This document shows, one piece after another, positions 34,712 to 43,800 of a stretch of 64,000 nucleotides of DNA. The notes under the pieces are model-generated. The model searched no databases. It had not been told where the DNA came from and saw nothing but the letters and a program-made list of their open reading frames with translations. The stretch is from the NCBI GenBank assembly GCA_002328495.1, contig DCUJ01000007.1, positions 62,001 to 126,000 on the forward strand, given 5' to 3'. The position numbers and the translations under genes are program-made. The DNA is from Sulfurospirillum sp. UBA2217. Its GTDB lineage: Bacteria; Campylobacterota; Campylobacteria; Campylobacterales; Sulfurospirillaceae. Each line of letters opens with the position of its first letter. The first letter of the stretch is position 1.

Positions 34712-34743
34712 TTACATGTAAAGCTTTTCCGCCTTACATGTAA
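34712..34743. repeat. Two TTACATGTAA copies 22 bp apart after the FeS-protein gene
   Basis: Copies at 34712-34721 and 34734-34743 are centred 22 bp apart, on nearly the same helix face. They start seven bases beyond the stop codon of the minus-strand FeS gene. Being self-complementary, they can also pair with each other into one 10-12-bp stem in RNA. Confidence 0.88.
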
Positions 34744-34750
34744 AAAGAAT

Positions 34751-36013
34751 TTACCCTTCTCTCAACGCCTTAGCAATCAACTCTATCGGGTTTTTAAACA
34801 CAACATCCACTTTTTGTCCGTGCATCGCGTCACTTAACTGCATACGACAGGCACTACACTCAGCACTCACGTACTCAGCACCCGTCTCTTGTATCATCGC
34901 AGCTTTTGGTAGTCCTGCGGCTTTGGCGAAGTGATATTTTTCGGTTTGCATGGTCACACCGCCAAATCCGCAACAGCGATTCGGGTCACTCATCTCTTTT
35001 AAGATGTAGTTTTTAGAGAGTAAATTTCGTGGCTCTTTCCATACGCCTTGCATTTTTCTGGCATGGCAGGGGTCATGGTAGGTGATGCTCTCATTGATGC
35101 GTGATTTGCTTGCTAAAATCTGAGCAAGATTGGTCTTTTTTTCCAAGTATTCGGTTGCCATGAAGATGTGTGGCTTAAGTGCCTCAGCACGTTTTTTCCA
35201 CTCAGGTTGGTCATGGAAAAAGTGGGCGTAGTCCTCTTTTATCATAGCACTACACGTGGCTTCAGGGATAATGATGGCGTCTAATTCATCCTTAAACCCT
35301 TCGATGTATTCGATATTAAACTTTGCCAATGTATCTACACTATCAAAATCCCCCGTAAAGTACTGGGGTGCGCCACAGCATTTTTGTTGTTTGATAAGAT
35401 AGGCATCGATTTCTAAAACTTTTAAAATTTCAAGCAAAGATTTGCCAATGTCGGTGTACATGTAGTTGGCTAAGCACCCAATAAAAATGCCTACTTTGCC
35501 TTTGCTACCGTTATAAATGACATCAGGATGCGAGTTTAAAAAGGTCTTTTTTGCCAAGCTTGGAAAGAGTCTGTCCATTTTAATAATAGGGAAATCTCTC
35601 AAAACCATTGATTTTTGTTTATCCACCATCTTAAAACCACACGTTTGAAACATAAAGCCAAAGCGCGCCATAACGTCCATGATGTTACGGTTACGAAGCA
35701 AGAAGAACGCCAGTTTTTTATACCATGCCAGTCCAAATTTCTTGCGAATATCATTTCTTGCTTGTTCGATGAGCATATCGACGGGTAAATCATTGGGGCA
35801 AACATCGACACAGTTGGTGCACAAAAAACAGCTTTCAAAGATGTTTTTAACATTTTTGTCGAGTTCGAGTTCTCCGCGTTGATAGGCAGCCAGAAGATCT
35901 AAAAAGCCTCGTGGAGAGGTAACTTCATCGCGGTTGACTTCGTGAATGGTGCATACAGGAATGCACTTACCGCATTTGACACAGGCATCACTGGTAACGT
36001 TAAATTGAAACAT
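34751..36013 (-). CDS. (Fe-S)-binding oxidoreductase subunit with CCG domains (GlpC/GlcF-like)
   Basis: The 420-residue protein has two N-terminal [4Fe-4S] motifs (CVKCGKCIPVCTIHEV and CFLCTNCVDVCP) and two CCG domains (CLANYMYTDIGKS...KCCGAP; CHARKMQ...RCCGFGG). This is the layout of the electron-transfer subunit of glycolate, lactate or glycerol-3-phosphate dehydrogenases. No flavoprotein partner is adjacent, so the substrate is open. It starts three bases after hemN and is the last gene of the hemB operon; association with hemN is also seen in Campylobacter (from memory). Confidence 0.88.
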   Translation of the reverse strand: MFQFNVTSDACVKCGKCIPVCTIHEVNRDEVTSPRGFLDLLAAYQRGELELDKNVKNIFESCFLCTNCVDVCPNDLPVDMLIEQARNDIRKKFGLAWYKKLAFFLLRNRNIMDVMARFGFMFQTCGFKMVDKQKSMVLRDFPIIKMDRLFPSLAKKTFLNSHPDVIYNGSKGKVGIFIGCLANYMYTDIGKSLLEILKVLEIDAYLIKQQKCCGAPQYFTGDFDSVDTLAKFNIEYIEGFKDELDAIIIPEATCSAMIKEDYAHFFHDQPEWKKRAEALKPHIFMATEYLEKKTNLAQILASKSRINESITYHDPCHARKMQGVWKEPRNLLSKNYILKEMSDPNRCCGFGGVTMQTEKYHFAKAAGLPKAAMIQETGAEYVSAECSACRMQLSDAMHGQKVDVVFKNPIELIAKALREG

Positions 36014-36016
36014 GTT

Positions 36017-37390
36017 TTATACCGTTTTACTGAAGCGTCGTTTATCTTCAGGAATTTTTTGTAAATACGCATCAAAAGGCATTACGATATTGCGAACAAG
36101 AAGCGTTCCCGTTGGATTCACTAAAATGCATTTAGCCTCTTTATCCACAACAACCAACGCTTCTTCCTCAAACGGTTTTAGTGCTTCTATCGCATCGGCA
36201 AAGTACTCAAAAAAGTCAATACCAAACGCTTGCTCAATACCTGCGATATTAAGTTTAAAATTACTCATCATCTCCATAATCACGGCTTTTCTGAGCACAT
36301 CATCCGCGCTTAAAACCAATCCTCGATGTACAGGCAATTTCCCCTCATCAATGGCATTTTCATAGGCTTCCATCTCTTTGAAGTTTTGCACATAATGTGC
36401 CACTCCCTCCCCAATACTGGTCAAACCAATACCAATTAAATCCGCACCTCCCTTGGTGGTATATCCTTGGAAATTGCGGTGTAACTCTCCTTTTTCAATG
36501 GCTAGAAAGAGTTCATCGTTTGGCTTAGCAAAGTGATCCATTCCTATCATCTTATATCCGTGTGCTTCTAAATAATCAATACTATGGCGCATAATAGAGA
36601 GTTTGACACTCGGATGAGGGAGGGTTGTCTCATCGATTTTGCGCATGGATTTTTTCATCCATGGCACGTGTGCGTAGTTAAAAACAGCCAAACGACTAGG
36701 ATCAAGTGAGACGGCAAGGCGAAGTGTTTCTTCAAAACTTTCAAAACTCTGATACGGCAATCCGTAAATCAAATCCATATTGATGGAAGCAATGCCCGCC
36801 TCTTTTGCCATTTTCACAGCATTGTGCGTGACATCGTAAGGTTGAATGCGGTGAATGGCTTTTTGAACGGTTTCGTTAAAATCTTGTACCCCATAACTGA
36901 TGCGATTAAAGCCATTACATGTAAGCACATTTAACTGCTCTTGTGTTAAAAAACGCGGGTCAATTTCACAGCTAATTTCCGCATCACTGCTAAAATGTTT
37001 AAAATATTTTTTGATGGAAGCGATAATACGTGTGAGTTGTTCGGTGCTAAAAAAGGTCGGTGTGCCACCACCAAAATGCATCTGAATCACTTCACGTGAC
37101 GTATCAAGGTGCTGAGCTAAAATCGCCAATTCTTTCTCTAAATAGTCGATATACCTGTCTTTTTTATCTTCTCTACTGGTATACACAACATTGCAACCAC
37201 AAAAATAACAAGCACTTCGGCAAAAAGGAAGGTGGAAGTACAAAGAAAGGGGACGTTTTTTATCTTGCTTTTCCAAAATTTCCACATACGCTTTGGCGCC
37301 AAATCCTTCGTGAAATTCTGGTGCTGTGGGGTACGAAGTGTAACGAGGTCCTGGTTTAGAATACTTCGCAAATTTTTCAAAATCAATCAT
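36017..37390 (-). CDS. hemN: Oxygen-independent coproporphyrinogen III dehydrogenase
   Basis: A radical-SAM enzyme that converts coproporphyrinogen III to protoporphyrinogen IX without oxygen, in cytoplasmic haem synthesis. The cluster motif is PFCRSACYFCGCN (Cys-x3-Cys-x2-Cys-x-Cys), followed by the GGGTPTFFS SAM-binding element. The conserved GPRYTSYPTAP N-terminus and the GMDHFAKPNDEL and FQGYTT segments mark true HemN rather than HemW. At 457 residues it is full length. Its start overlaps the preceding gene by four bases. One TTACATGTAA copy is read Leu-Thr-Cys-Asn. Confidence 0.97.
   Translation of the reverse strand: MIDFEKFAKYSKPGPRYTSYPTAPEFHEGFGAKAYVEILEKQDKKRPLSLYFHLPFCRSACYFCGCNVVYTSREDKKDRYIDYLEKELAILAQHLDTSREVIQMHFGGGTPTFFSTEQLTRIIASIKKYFKHFSSDAEISCEIDPRFLTQEQLNVLTCNGFNRISYGVQDFNETVQKAIHRIQPYDVTHNAVKMAKEAGIASINMDLIYGLPYQSFESFEETLRLAVSLDPSRLAVFNYAHVPWMKKSMRKIDETTLPHPSVKLSIMRHSIDYLEAHGYKMIGMDHFAKPNDELFLAIEKGELHRNFQGYTTKGGADLIGIGLTSIGEGVAHYVQNFKEMEAYENAIDEGKLPVHRGLVLSADDVLRKAVIMEMMSNFKLNIAGIEQAFGIDFFEYFADAIEALKPFEEEALVVVDKEAKCILVNPTGTLLVRNIVMPFDAYLQKIPEDKRRFSKTV
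36915..36924. repeat. TTACATGTAA copy in hemN (reads Leu-Thr-Cys-Asn)
   Basis: Minus-strand codons CTT-ACA-TGT-AAT in VLTCNGFN. HemN orthologues that I recall vary here, so the DNA word may dictate the residues. Confidence 0.88.
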
Positions 37391-37890
37391 ACTATGCCTT
37401 CATTGGTGCTAGAGGATAACACTGTCATCCCCTCAGGAAAGTGAAAATCTTGAAGATTGAGGAAGAGATTGGGATGCTCTTTTTTAATCTTCAAAATCAC
37501 CTTATCGAAGTCTGCGGGTGTTTTTTTGTACTTTTTAATCTCTTCAACAGCCACCGCCCATACATCGTTAAAATCAAGGGGCAAGTGTTGCAAAATACTC
37601 TTTTCAAGTTTGAGCGAAAACGCTTCTTGCTCTATCTGCCTAAAATTTTCAACGATTTTTGTCAATGAGTCCATAGAGAGTAGTGCGTGCAGTTTTTTAT
37701 TCTCATCCAAAATAAGCCAAGGCTCTTTCTTGCTTTTCCAACTACCACTTTTTAAACGTAACACTTTTGCATCACTTTCAATACTGGATTCCATCTCCAA
37801 AAATGTGCGCTCTTTTGGCTTCGTTAAGCTTAAACTTTTTGTTATTTTATCTATCATCATCAACTCTTTGCTTTTTTTCTTTGTCATCAT
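37387..37890 (-). CDS. Conserved hypothetical protein between argF and hemN (DUF2603-like)
   Basis: The 167-residue soluble, Lys-rich protein has no signal peptide or recognised catalytic motif. Sequence features are a basic N-terminus, a compact middle (KSKKEPWLILDENKKLHALLSMD in outline) and a C-terminal part ending LQDFHFPEGMTVLSSST. A small conserved gene in the same place between argF and hemN is known in Campylobacter and Helicobacter (I believe DUF2603/UPF0763). Function is unknown. Its ATG directly follows the argF stop (TAGATG), and its stop overlaps hemN. Confidence 0.75.
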   Translation of the reverse strand: MMTKKKSKELMMIDKITKSLSLTKPKERTFLEMESSIESDAKVLRLKSGSWKSKKEPWLILDENKKLHALLSMDSLTKIVENFRQIEQEAFSLKLEKSILQHLPLDFNDVWAVAVEEIKKYKKTPADFDKVILKIKKEHPNLFLNLQDFHFPEGMTVLSSSTNEGIV

Positions 37891-38811
37891 CTACCTATGC
37901 TTATCCAGCCATACCATCACCGCTTTTTGGGCGTGTAGACGGTTTTCTGCTTCATCAAAAATCTCATCGGCGTGCGCTTCAAACACCGCCTCACTCACTT
38001 CATAATCACGGTACGCTGGCAGGCAGTGTAAAAACATTGCGTCTTTTTGCGCTAAGCTCATCATCGCATCGTCCACCATATAGCCTTGAAAATCTGCCAC
38101 ACGTTTGGCTTTTTCAGCCTCTTGTCCCATTGAAACCCATGTATCCGTTGTGACAACACTTGCTCCAGAAATTGCCTCTTTGGGGTCATTGCCAATTTTG
38201 ATGAGCGCACCGCTTTGTTGTGCAAAAGAGCGTGCATCGTCTAAAATGGCACTATCTACTTCATAACCCTTAGGCGTTGCAATGCGAAGTTCAAAGCCTA
38301 GTTTTGATGCCATCATGAGCCATGAATGCGTCATGTTGTTGCCATCACCCACATACGCCACAATCGGGTTTTTATCTTTGCCATACTCGACCATCGTCAT
38401 GTAATCCGCCATCAACTGTACAGGATGGTAGCTATCGCTCAAACCACTAATGACAGGTACACGTGAATACGCCGCAAACTCTTCAAGTGTACTTTGTGCG
38501 AAGGTTCGTATCATGACCATATCCACCATACGGCTAATGACACGTGCGGTGTCTTTCATGGGTTCGCCACGTCCTAGTTGTAAATCGTTCGAGGATAAAA
38601 AGAGCCCTTTGCCTCCGAGCTGATGAATCCCTACTTCAAAACTCACCCGTGTACGTGTTGAGCTTTTTTCAAAAATCATTCCTAGCGTTTGGTTTTTTAA
38701 ATAAGGTTTGAGTTTACCTTTTTTGGTCTGTTTCTTAATTTTAAGTGCCAAATCAATCATCTCTAAAATTTCATCTTTGCTAAAATCTTTCAGGGTTAAA
38801 AAATGTCGCAT
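37891..38811 (-). CDS. argF: Ornithine carbamoyltransferase
   Basis: Makes citrulline from ornithine and carbamoyl phosphate. The 306-residue protein has the carbamoyl-phosphate loop KSSTRTRVSFE, LGRGEPMKDTARV, the His-Pro-x-Q segment YHPVQLMADYMT (with Val where Cys/Thr is common), GDGNNMTHSW and the ornithine-binding MFLHCLPAYRDYEV. It starts two bases after the hemB stop and is part of the hemB-argF-hemN operon. Confidence 0.96.
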   Translation of the reverse strand: MRHFLTLKDFSKDEILEMIDLALKIKKQTKKGKLKPYLKNQTLGMIFEKSSTRTRVSFEVGIHQLGGKGLFLSSNDLQLGRGEPMKDTARVISRMVDMVMIRTFAQSTLEEFAAYSRVPVISGLSDSYHPVQLMADYMTMVEYGKDKNPIVAYVGDGNNMTHSWLMMASKLGFELRIATPKGYEVDSAILDDARSFAQQSGALIKIGNDPKEAISGASVVTTDTWVSMGQEAEKAKRVADFQGYMVDDAMMSLAQKDAMFLHCLPAYRDYEVSEAVFEAHADEIFDEAENRLHAQKAVMVWLDKHR

Positions 38812-38813
38812 CC

Positions 38814-39788
38814 TTATTTCCTTTTTAAAATTTCTGCTACTTCTTTTGCGTGATAACTGATGATAATATCCGCACCTGCTCGCTTAAACGCCAACATCGT
38901 CTCCATCATCACACGCTCATAATCAATCACACCCGCACGCCCAGCAGCTTTTAACATCGCATACTCACCGCTGACATTGTAAATTGCCAGAGGGGTCGAG
39001 GTGGCATTACGCACATCACGGATGATGTCCAAGTACGCAAGGGCGGGTTTGACCATCAAAATATCCGCACCTTGCATCTCATCTTCCACCGACTCAGCAA
39101 TGGCTTCTCTGCGATTGGCTGGGTCCATTTGGTAGGTTTTTCTATCACCAAAAGAAGGGGCGGACTCTGCCACATCACGAAACGGACCATAATAGGCACT
39201 GGCAAATTTGGTTGAGTAACTCATAATCGGTAAATTAATAAATCCTTCGCTATCAAGGGCTTCGCGCAACGCTTCTATCATCCCGTCCATCATACCGCTT
39301 GGTGCTATCATGTCCACACCTGAACGAGCGTGAACAAGAGCTTGCTTCGCCAAAATCTCCAACGTTGCATCGTTATTGACACTTTCATGTTCCATATCCA
39401 AAATGCCACAATGACCATGGTCGGTAAATTCGCAAAAACACAAATCAGTCACAACAAACATCGTTGGGTAACTTTTTTTAATCGCTTTGACCGCCGTTGC
39501 AATAATGCCATGCTCACACAACGCATCGCTTCCTACGCTGTCTTTGACTTCAGGAATGCCAAATAAGATAATGGAGTTAATTCCAAGTGCTTGTAAACTT
39601 CCACACTCTTTTAAAATCTCATCCAAACTCATTTGATACACACCAGGCATTGAGCTAATCTCTTTTTTAATGCCCTCTCCACTTTTCACAAATAACGGAT
39701 AGATAAAATCATCCATACTAAGAGTCGTTTCGCGTACCAATGAGCGAAGGGTTGCGTTCATGCGCAGTCGTCTAAATCTTTTAAACAT
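38814..39788 (-). CDS. hemB: Delta-aminolevulinic acid dehydratase (porphobilinogen synthase)
   Basis: Condenses two 5-aminolevulinate molecules to porphobilinogen. The 324-residue protein carries the zinc-binding cysteines of DLCFCEFTDHGHCG, the Schiff-base lysines in SYSTKFASAYYGPFR and MVKPALAYLDIIRD, and RRLRMNATLRSLVRET at the N-terminus. It heads a minus-strand operon with argF, the DUF2603-like gene, hemN and the FeS gene, pairing two haem steps. Confidence 0.97.
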   Translation of the reverse strand: MFKRFRRLRMNATLRSLVRETTLSMDDFIYPLFVKSGEGIKKEISSMPGVYQMSLDEILKECGSLQALGINSIILFGIPEVKDSVGSDALCEHGIIATAVKAIKKSYPTMFVVTDLCFCEFTDHGHCGILDMEHESVNNDATLEILAKQALVHARSGVDMIAPSGMMDGMIEALREALDSEGFINLPIMSYSTKFASAYYGPFRDVAESAPSFGDRKTYQMDPANRREAIAESVEDEMQGADILMVKPALAYLDIIRDVRNATSTPLAIYNVSGEYAMLKAAGRAGVIDYERVMMETMLAFKRAGADIIISYHAKEVAEILKRK

Positions 39789-39860
39789 TCTTTTGCCTTA
39801 TCTTTGTTAAAATAACTTTTTTAAAAGTATCGATTTTACCATAACTGGAACTAAAACAAG

Positions 39861-40424
39861 ATGAAAATAGAGATTTCAGAGGTTGCAAACCTCCCCTCAC
39901 GCTTTGGAACATTTAAAATTCAATCATTTAAAGAGGGTATAAAAGAGCATTTAGTCATCTTCAAAGAGCCTTACCATGCCAACCCACTTGTGCGCATTCA
40001 TAGCGAATGTTTAACGGGTGACACCATGGGAAGTTTAAAATGCGACTGCCGTGACCAACTTGAATACGCGCTAAAACTCATCGAAAAAGAGGGGGGCATG
40101 GTGATTTATTTACGTCAAGAAGGACGTAATATAGGGCTTTTAAACAAAGTCAATGCCTATGCACTTCAAGATAAAGGCTTTGATACCATTGAAGCCAATC
40201 ATCAATTAGGCTTTAAAGCCGATGAGCGCACCTACGAAATCGTTGTCTTTATCTTAAAACACTTTGGCATAAATGCTATTAAACTGTTAACCAACAATCC
40301 ACGAAAACTAGAGAGCCTCAAAGGCATCGACATCACGGAACGTGTTCCCGTTGTCATTGAGGCAAATGCCTTTAACGAAAACTATCTCAAAACAAAAAAA
40401 GAGCAGATGGGTCATCTGTTTTAA
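39861..40424 (+). CDS. ribA: GTP cyclohydrolase II
   Basis: Opens riboflavin synthesis by converting GTP to 2,5-diamino-6-ribosylamino-pyrimidinone phosphate. The 187-residue single-domain enzyme has the zinc site in VRIHSECLTGDTMGSLKCDC (Cys-x10-Cys-x-Cys), the catalytic LRQEGRNIGLLNKVNAYALQ in outline, and LTNNPRKLESL. It lacks a RibB domain. It diverges from hemB with a 72-bp gap, matching the hemB-ribA arrangement in Campylobacter. Confidence 0.96.
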   Translation: MKIEISEVANLPSRFGTFKIQSFKEGIKEHLVIFKEPYHANPLVRIHSECLTGDTMGSLKCDCRDQLEYALKLIEKEGGMVIYLRQEGRNIGLLNKVNAYALQDKGFDTIEANHQLGFKADERTYEIVVFILKHFGINAIKLLTNNPRKLESLKGIDITERVPVVIEANAFNENYLKTKKEQMGHLF

Positions 40425-40434
40425 GGAGTACATC

Positions 40435-40863
40435 ATGTTAAAAGAGTTCAAAAATTTCCTTATCAAAGGCAATGTCGTTGATATGGCGGTGGGTTTTATC
40501 TTTGGTGCAGCTTTTGCCACGGTGGTTAAATCATTGGTGACCAACATCATCATGCCTCCTGTGGGTTTACTTTTAGGCAATGTTGATTTCTCTTCTTTGT
40601 TCATTCCCCTTGATGGTAAAACCTATGTTTCACTCTCCGATTTGGATAAAGCAGGGGCTCCTGCTATCAAACTGGGTGTCTTTTTTAACGATATGGTCTC
40701 GTTTATTATTTTAGGATTTGTGATGTTTATGATGATTAAGGGGTACAGCAAATTGATGCCAAAACCTGTACCAGAAGCTAAAACCAAAGGGTGCGAAGAG
40801 TGTGGCATGGAAATTCCCATCGTGGCGAAGAAGTGCCCGTATTGCCACCACGTGCAAGCTTAG
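40435..40863 (+). CDS. mscL: Large-conductance mechanosensitive channel with C-terminal zinc-ribbon-like tail
   Basis: MscL releases solutes on hypo-osmotic shock. The 142-residue protein has helix 1 with FLIKGNVVDMAVGFIFGAAF, a periplasmic loop, and helix 2 (FFNDMVSFIILGFVMFMMIKGY). The tail KGCEECGMEIPIVAKKCPYCHHV has two Cys-x2-Cys pairs, a likely zinc ribbon in place of the usual C-terminal helical bundle. The ATG at 40435 is chosen because of TTAAGGAG upstream; the frame can be extended to 40342 within ribA but is not MscL-like there. Confidence 0.95.
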   Translation: MLKEFKNFLIKGNVVDMAVGFIFGAAFATVVKSLVTNIIMPPVGLLLGNVDFSSLFIPLDGKTYVSLSDLDKAGAPAIKLGVFFNDMVSFIILGFVMFMMIKGYSKLMPKPVPEAKTKGCEECGMEIPIVAKKCPYCHHVQA

Positions 40864-40869
40864 TTTTCT

Positions 40870-40879
40870 TTACATGTAA
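40870..40879. repeat. TTACATGTAA copy upstream of the PhnD-PAS-GGDEF-EAL gene
   Basis: Intergenic, in the 31-bp gap after mscL; TTACATGTAAGT is followed by AAAAAGGAG, the ribosome site of the next gene. Confidence 0.92.
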
Positions 40880-40894
40880 GTAAAAAGGAGTTTT

Positions 40895-43800
40895 GTGTAT
40901 TGGTTTAAGAAGACGTTTTATGTTTGTCTAACACTTATCACGCTTCACACCTTTACGTATGCTCAAGACGATACCATAAAAAACATCTCTTTACCCCTTG
41001 TGCGCATAGGTGTTCTTGCCTTTAGACCCAAAGCTCAAACACTGGATCAATGGCGCCCGCTTGGGGATGTGTTAAATCAAGCCATACCTACCCATCATTT
41101 TGTGGTTGAAGCACTTACCTACCCTGAGATGAATGATGCGATGACACGCAAACAGCTGGATTTTGTATTGACCAATTCGGGGCATTATGTTCTTCTTAAA
41201 AGACGTTTTAGTCTCTCATCGCCTCTTGCCACGCTTGCGGTAGATGAGAGCAACCACAAAGTCACCTCGTTTGGCGGTGTTATTTTTACAAAAGCTGACC
41301 ATAAAACCATCCATACACTCAGTGACATTAAAGGTAAAACCATTGCTGTTAGTGATGATAAATCTTTGGGTGGCTTTCAAATGCAAGCGTATGAACTCTT
41401 TCATGCAGGAGTACATTTACCCAAAGATGCACGCATTTCCATCACGGGAATGCCTCACGACAATGTCATTAAAATGGTGCAAAACAACCGTGCCGATGTG
41501 GGCTTTGTGCGTACGGGGGTGCTTGAAAAAATGCACAAAGAAGGGATGCTTAACCTCAAAGACTTTCGCATCATCAACGCACAAAATGAACCTTTTTTCC
41601 CCGTAGCACGCTCTACTAGACTCTATCCAGAATGGCCTCTTGCGACTTTACCGCACATCGATGAACAACTCTCACGCGCTGTGCTCTCAACACTTTTTCG
41701 CATCGAAGACAACGGACCTCTAGCCCAACTCATGCACATTTATGGGTTTAATATTCCCGCAAATTATGACGTAGTTAGAGAGATGTTACAAGAGCTTCGC
41801 TTTCCTCCTTATGAAGACAGACCGTTGTTTGATATCAACGATGTTTTGTTTCACTACCGATGGCTTTTTGTCTTTCTTGCCTTTGGGGGTGTCCTCTCTT
41901 TATCGGCAATTTTAGTGTATGTGTGGGGCAAAAATAAAGATTTAAAACGGAGTAAAGCCTTGTTTGAAGAGCTCTCTTCTCAAACACGCACGATGCATTG
42001 GGAGGTTACATGTAAAGGTTTGTACACCTACGTCAGTCCCAATGTCAAAGAACTCTTAGGCTATGAGGTTTCTGAGGTGGTGAATCAGCTCTATTTTTAC
42101 GACTTGCGACCACATGAAGACCGTTTAGCACTCAAGGAGAGAGTATTTAAGATTTTTCACACCCAAAAGTCTTATGAAAATATAGAAGGTCGCATTGTCA
42201 ATAAAACGGGAGAAGTCTTTTGGATTTTAACCTATGGATTCCCTGTCTTTAACCCTGATGGCAGTTTAAAAGGGTACCGAGGTAGCAACACCGATATCAC
42301 GAAAGAGAAACTGGCTACCGATGCACTCAAAGAGAGTGAAGCACGCTTTAAAGCCTTGCATAACGCATCCTTTGGAGGTATTGTGTTGCATGACCAAGGA
42401 CTTATTCTTGAGTGCAACGAAGGGCTTTCCCGTATGTCTGGCTACGACAATGCCACACTCATCGGGATGAATGGCTTAGAGCTCATCGCGCCAAGTGAGC
42501 GTGAACGTGTGCTGGATCGCATCCGCTCCAATGAAGAAAAACCCTACGAATCTTTGGCATTGCACAAAGATGGCACACAGTTCCCCATTCGTTTGGAAGC
42601 GCGCATGGTTCCTTACCAAGGGCACATGGTGCGTGTAACGGAGTTTCGAGATATTAGGGAAGAAAAGAAAGCGCAAGAAAAATTAGCCCTAGCAGCCAGT
42701 GTCTTCACCTCCGCACGCGAAGGAATTTTAATCACCGACAACACTGGCATCATCATCGATGTGAATGACTCGTTTACCCGCATATCGGGCTACTCCAAAG
42801 AAGAGGCGATTGGTCAAACACCCCATCTGTTATACTCTGGTCACCACGATAAAGCGTTTTATGCCTCCATGTGGCATGACCTTACATGTAAAGACCATTG
42901 GTACGGTGAAATTTGGAACCGTCGCAAAAACGGTGAGATTTACCCTGAGATGCTCACTATCACCGCCTTACGCTCTAAAGAAGGTGAAACCAAGCACTAC
43001 GTAGCACTTTTTTCGGATATTAGTGCCATTAAAGAGCATCAACGACAACTCGAACACATTGCCAACCATGATGCACTCACGGGTCTTCCTAACCGCCTTT
43101 TACTGGCAGACCGTTTACACCAAGGAATGGTGCAAACTAAACGTCGCGGGGAAAAACTGGTCTTGGCGTATCTTGATTTGGATGGATTTAAAGCCATCAA
43201 CGATACCTATGGACATGAAGTCGGCGACCAACTGCTCATAGCCCTTGCCAAACAGATGAAAAAAGCCTTAAGAGAAGGCGATACATTAGCGCGTTTGGGT
43301 GGAGATGAATTTGTCGCCGTACTAAGCGATGTCAAATCCATTGAGCAAAGCCTACGCATGCTTACCCGCTTACTCGAAGCCACTTCCAAGCCCATTGCTC
43401 TTGAAAATTTTATCCTCAATGTCTCTGCCAGTCTTGGGGTGACATTTTACCCACAAAACAACGACATTGAAGCCGATGGTCTCTTGCGGCAAGCCGACCA
43501 AGCCATGTACCAAGCCAAACTCTCGGGCAAAAACCGTTACCATATTTTTGACCCTTCTCACGATGAAACCCTCCGCTCTCACCATGAGAGTTTAGAACAC
43601 ATCCGTTTAGCCCTTTACCGTGAAGAGTTTGTCCTCTACTATCAACCCAAAGTCAATATGCGAACGGGTGAACTCATCGGTGTGGAAGCCCTCATTCGGT
43701 GGATGCATCCCAGTGAAGGCCTTTTAGCACCTGCTGCTTTTTTACCGATTATCGAAGACCATCCGTTGATTGTAGAGGTGGGAGAGTGGGTGATCAAAAC

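Larger units (their letters stand above)
34408..34750. other. 343-bp intergenic region with three TTACATGTAA copies
   Basis: The longest gene-free stretch in the window. It holds a TATAAT box for the antitoxin (34445-34450, minus), repeats at 34482, 34712 and 34734, and a plus-strand open stretch without a start codon ending at 34671. No RNA gene is recognised. Confidence 0.8.

Noticed and set aside
40342..40434. N-terminal extension of mscL inside ribA
   Set aside because: MscL proteins start at MLKEFKNF, and TTAAGGAG supports the ATG at 40435.
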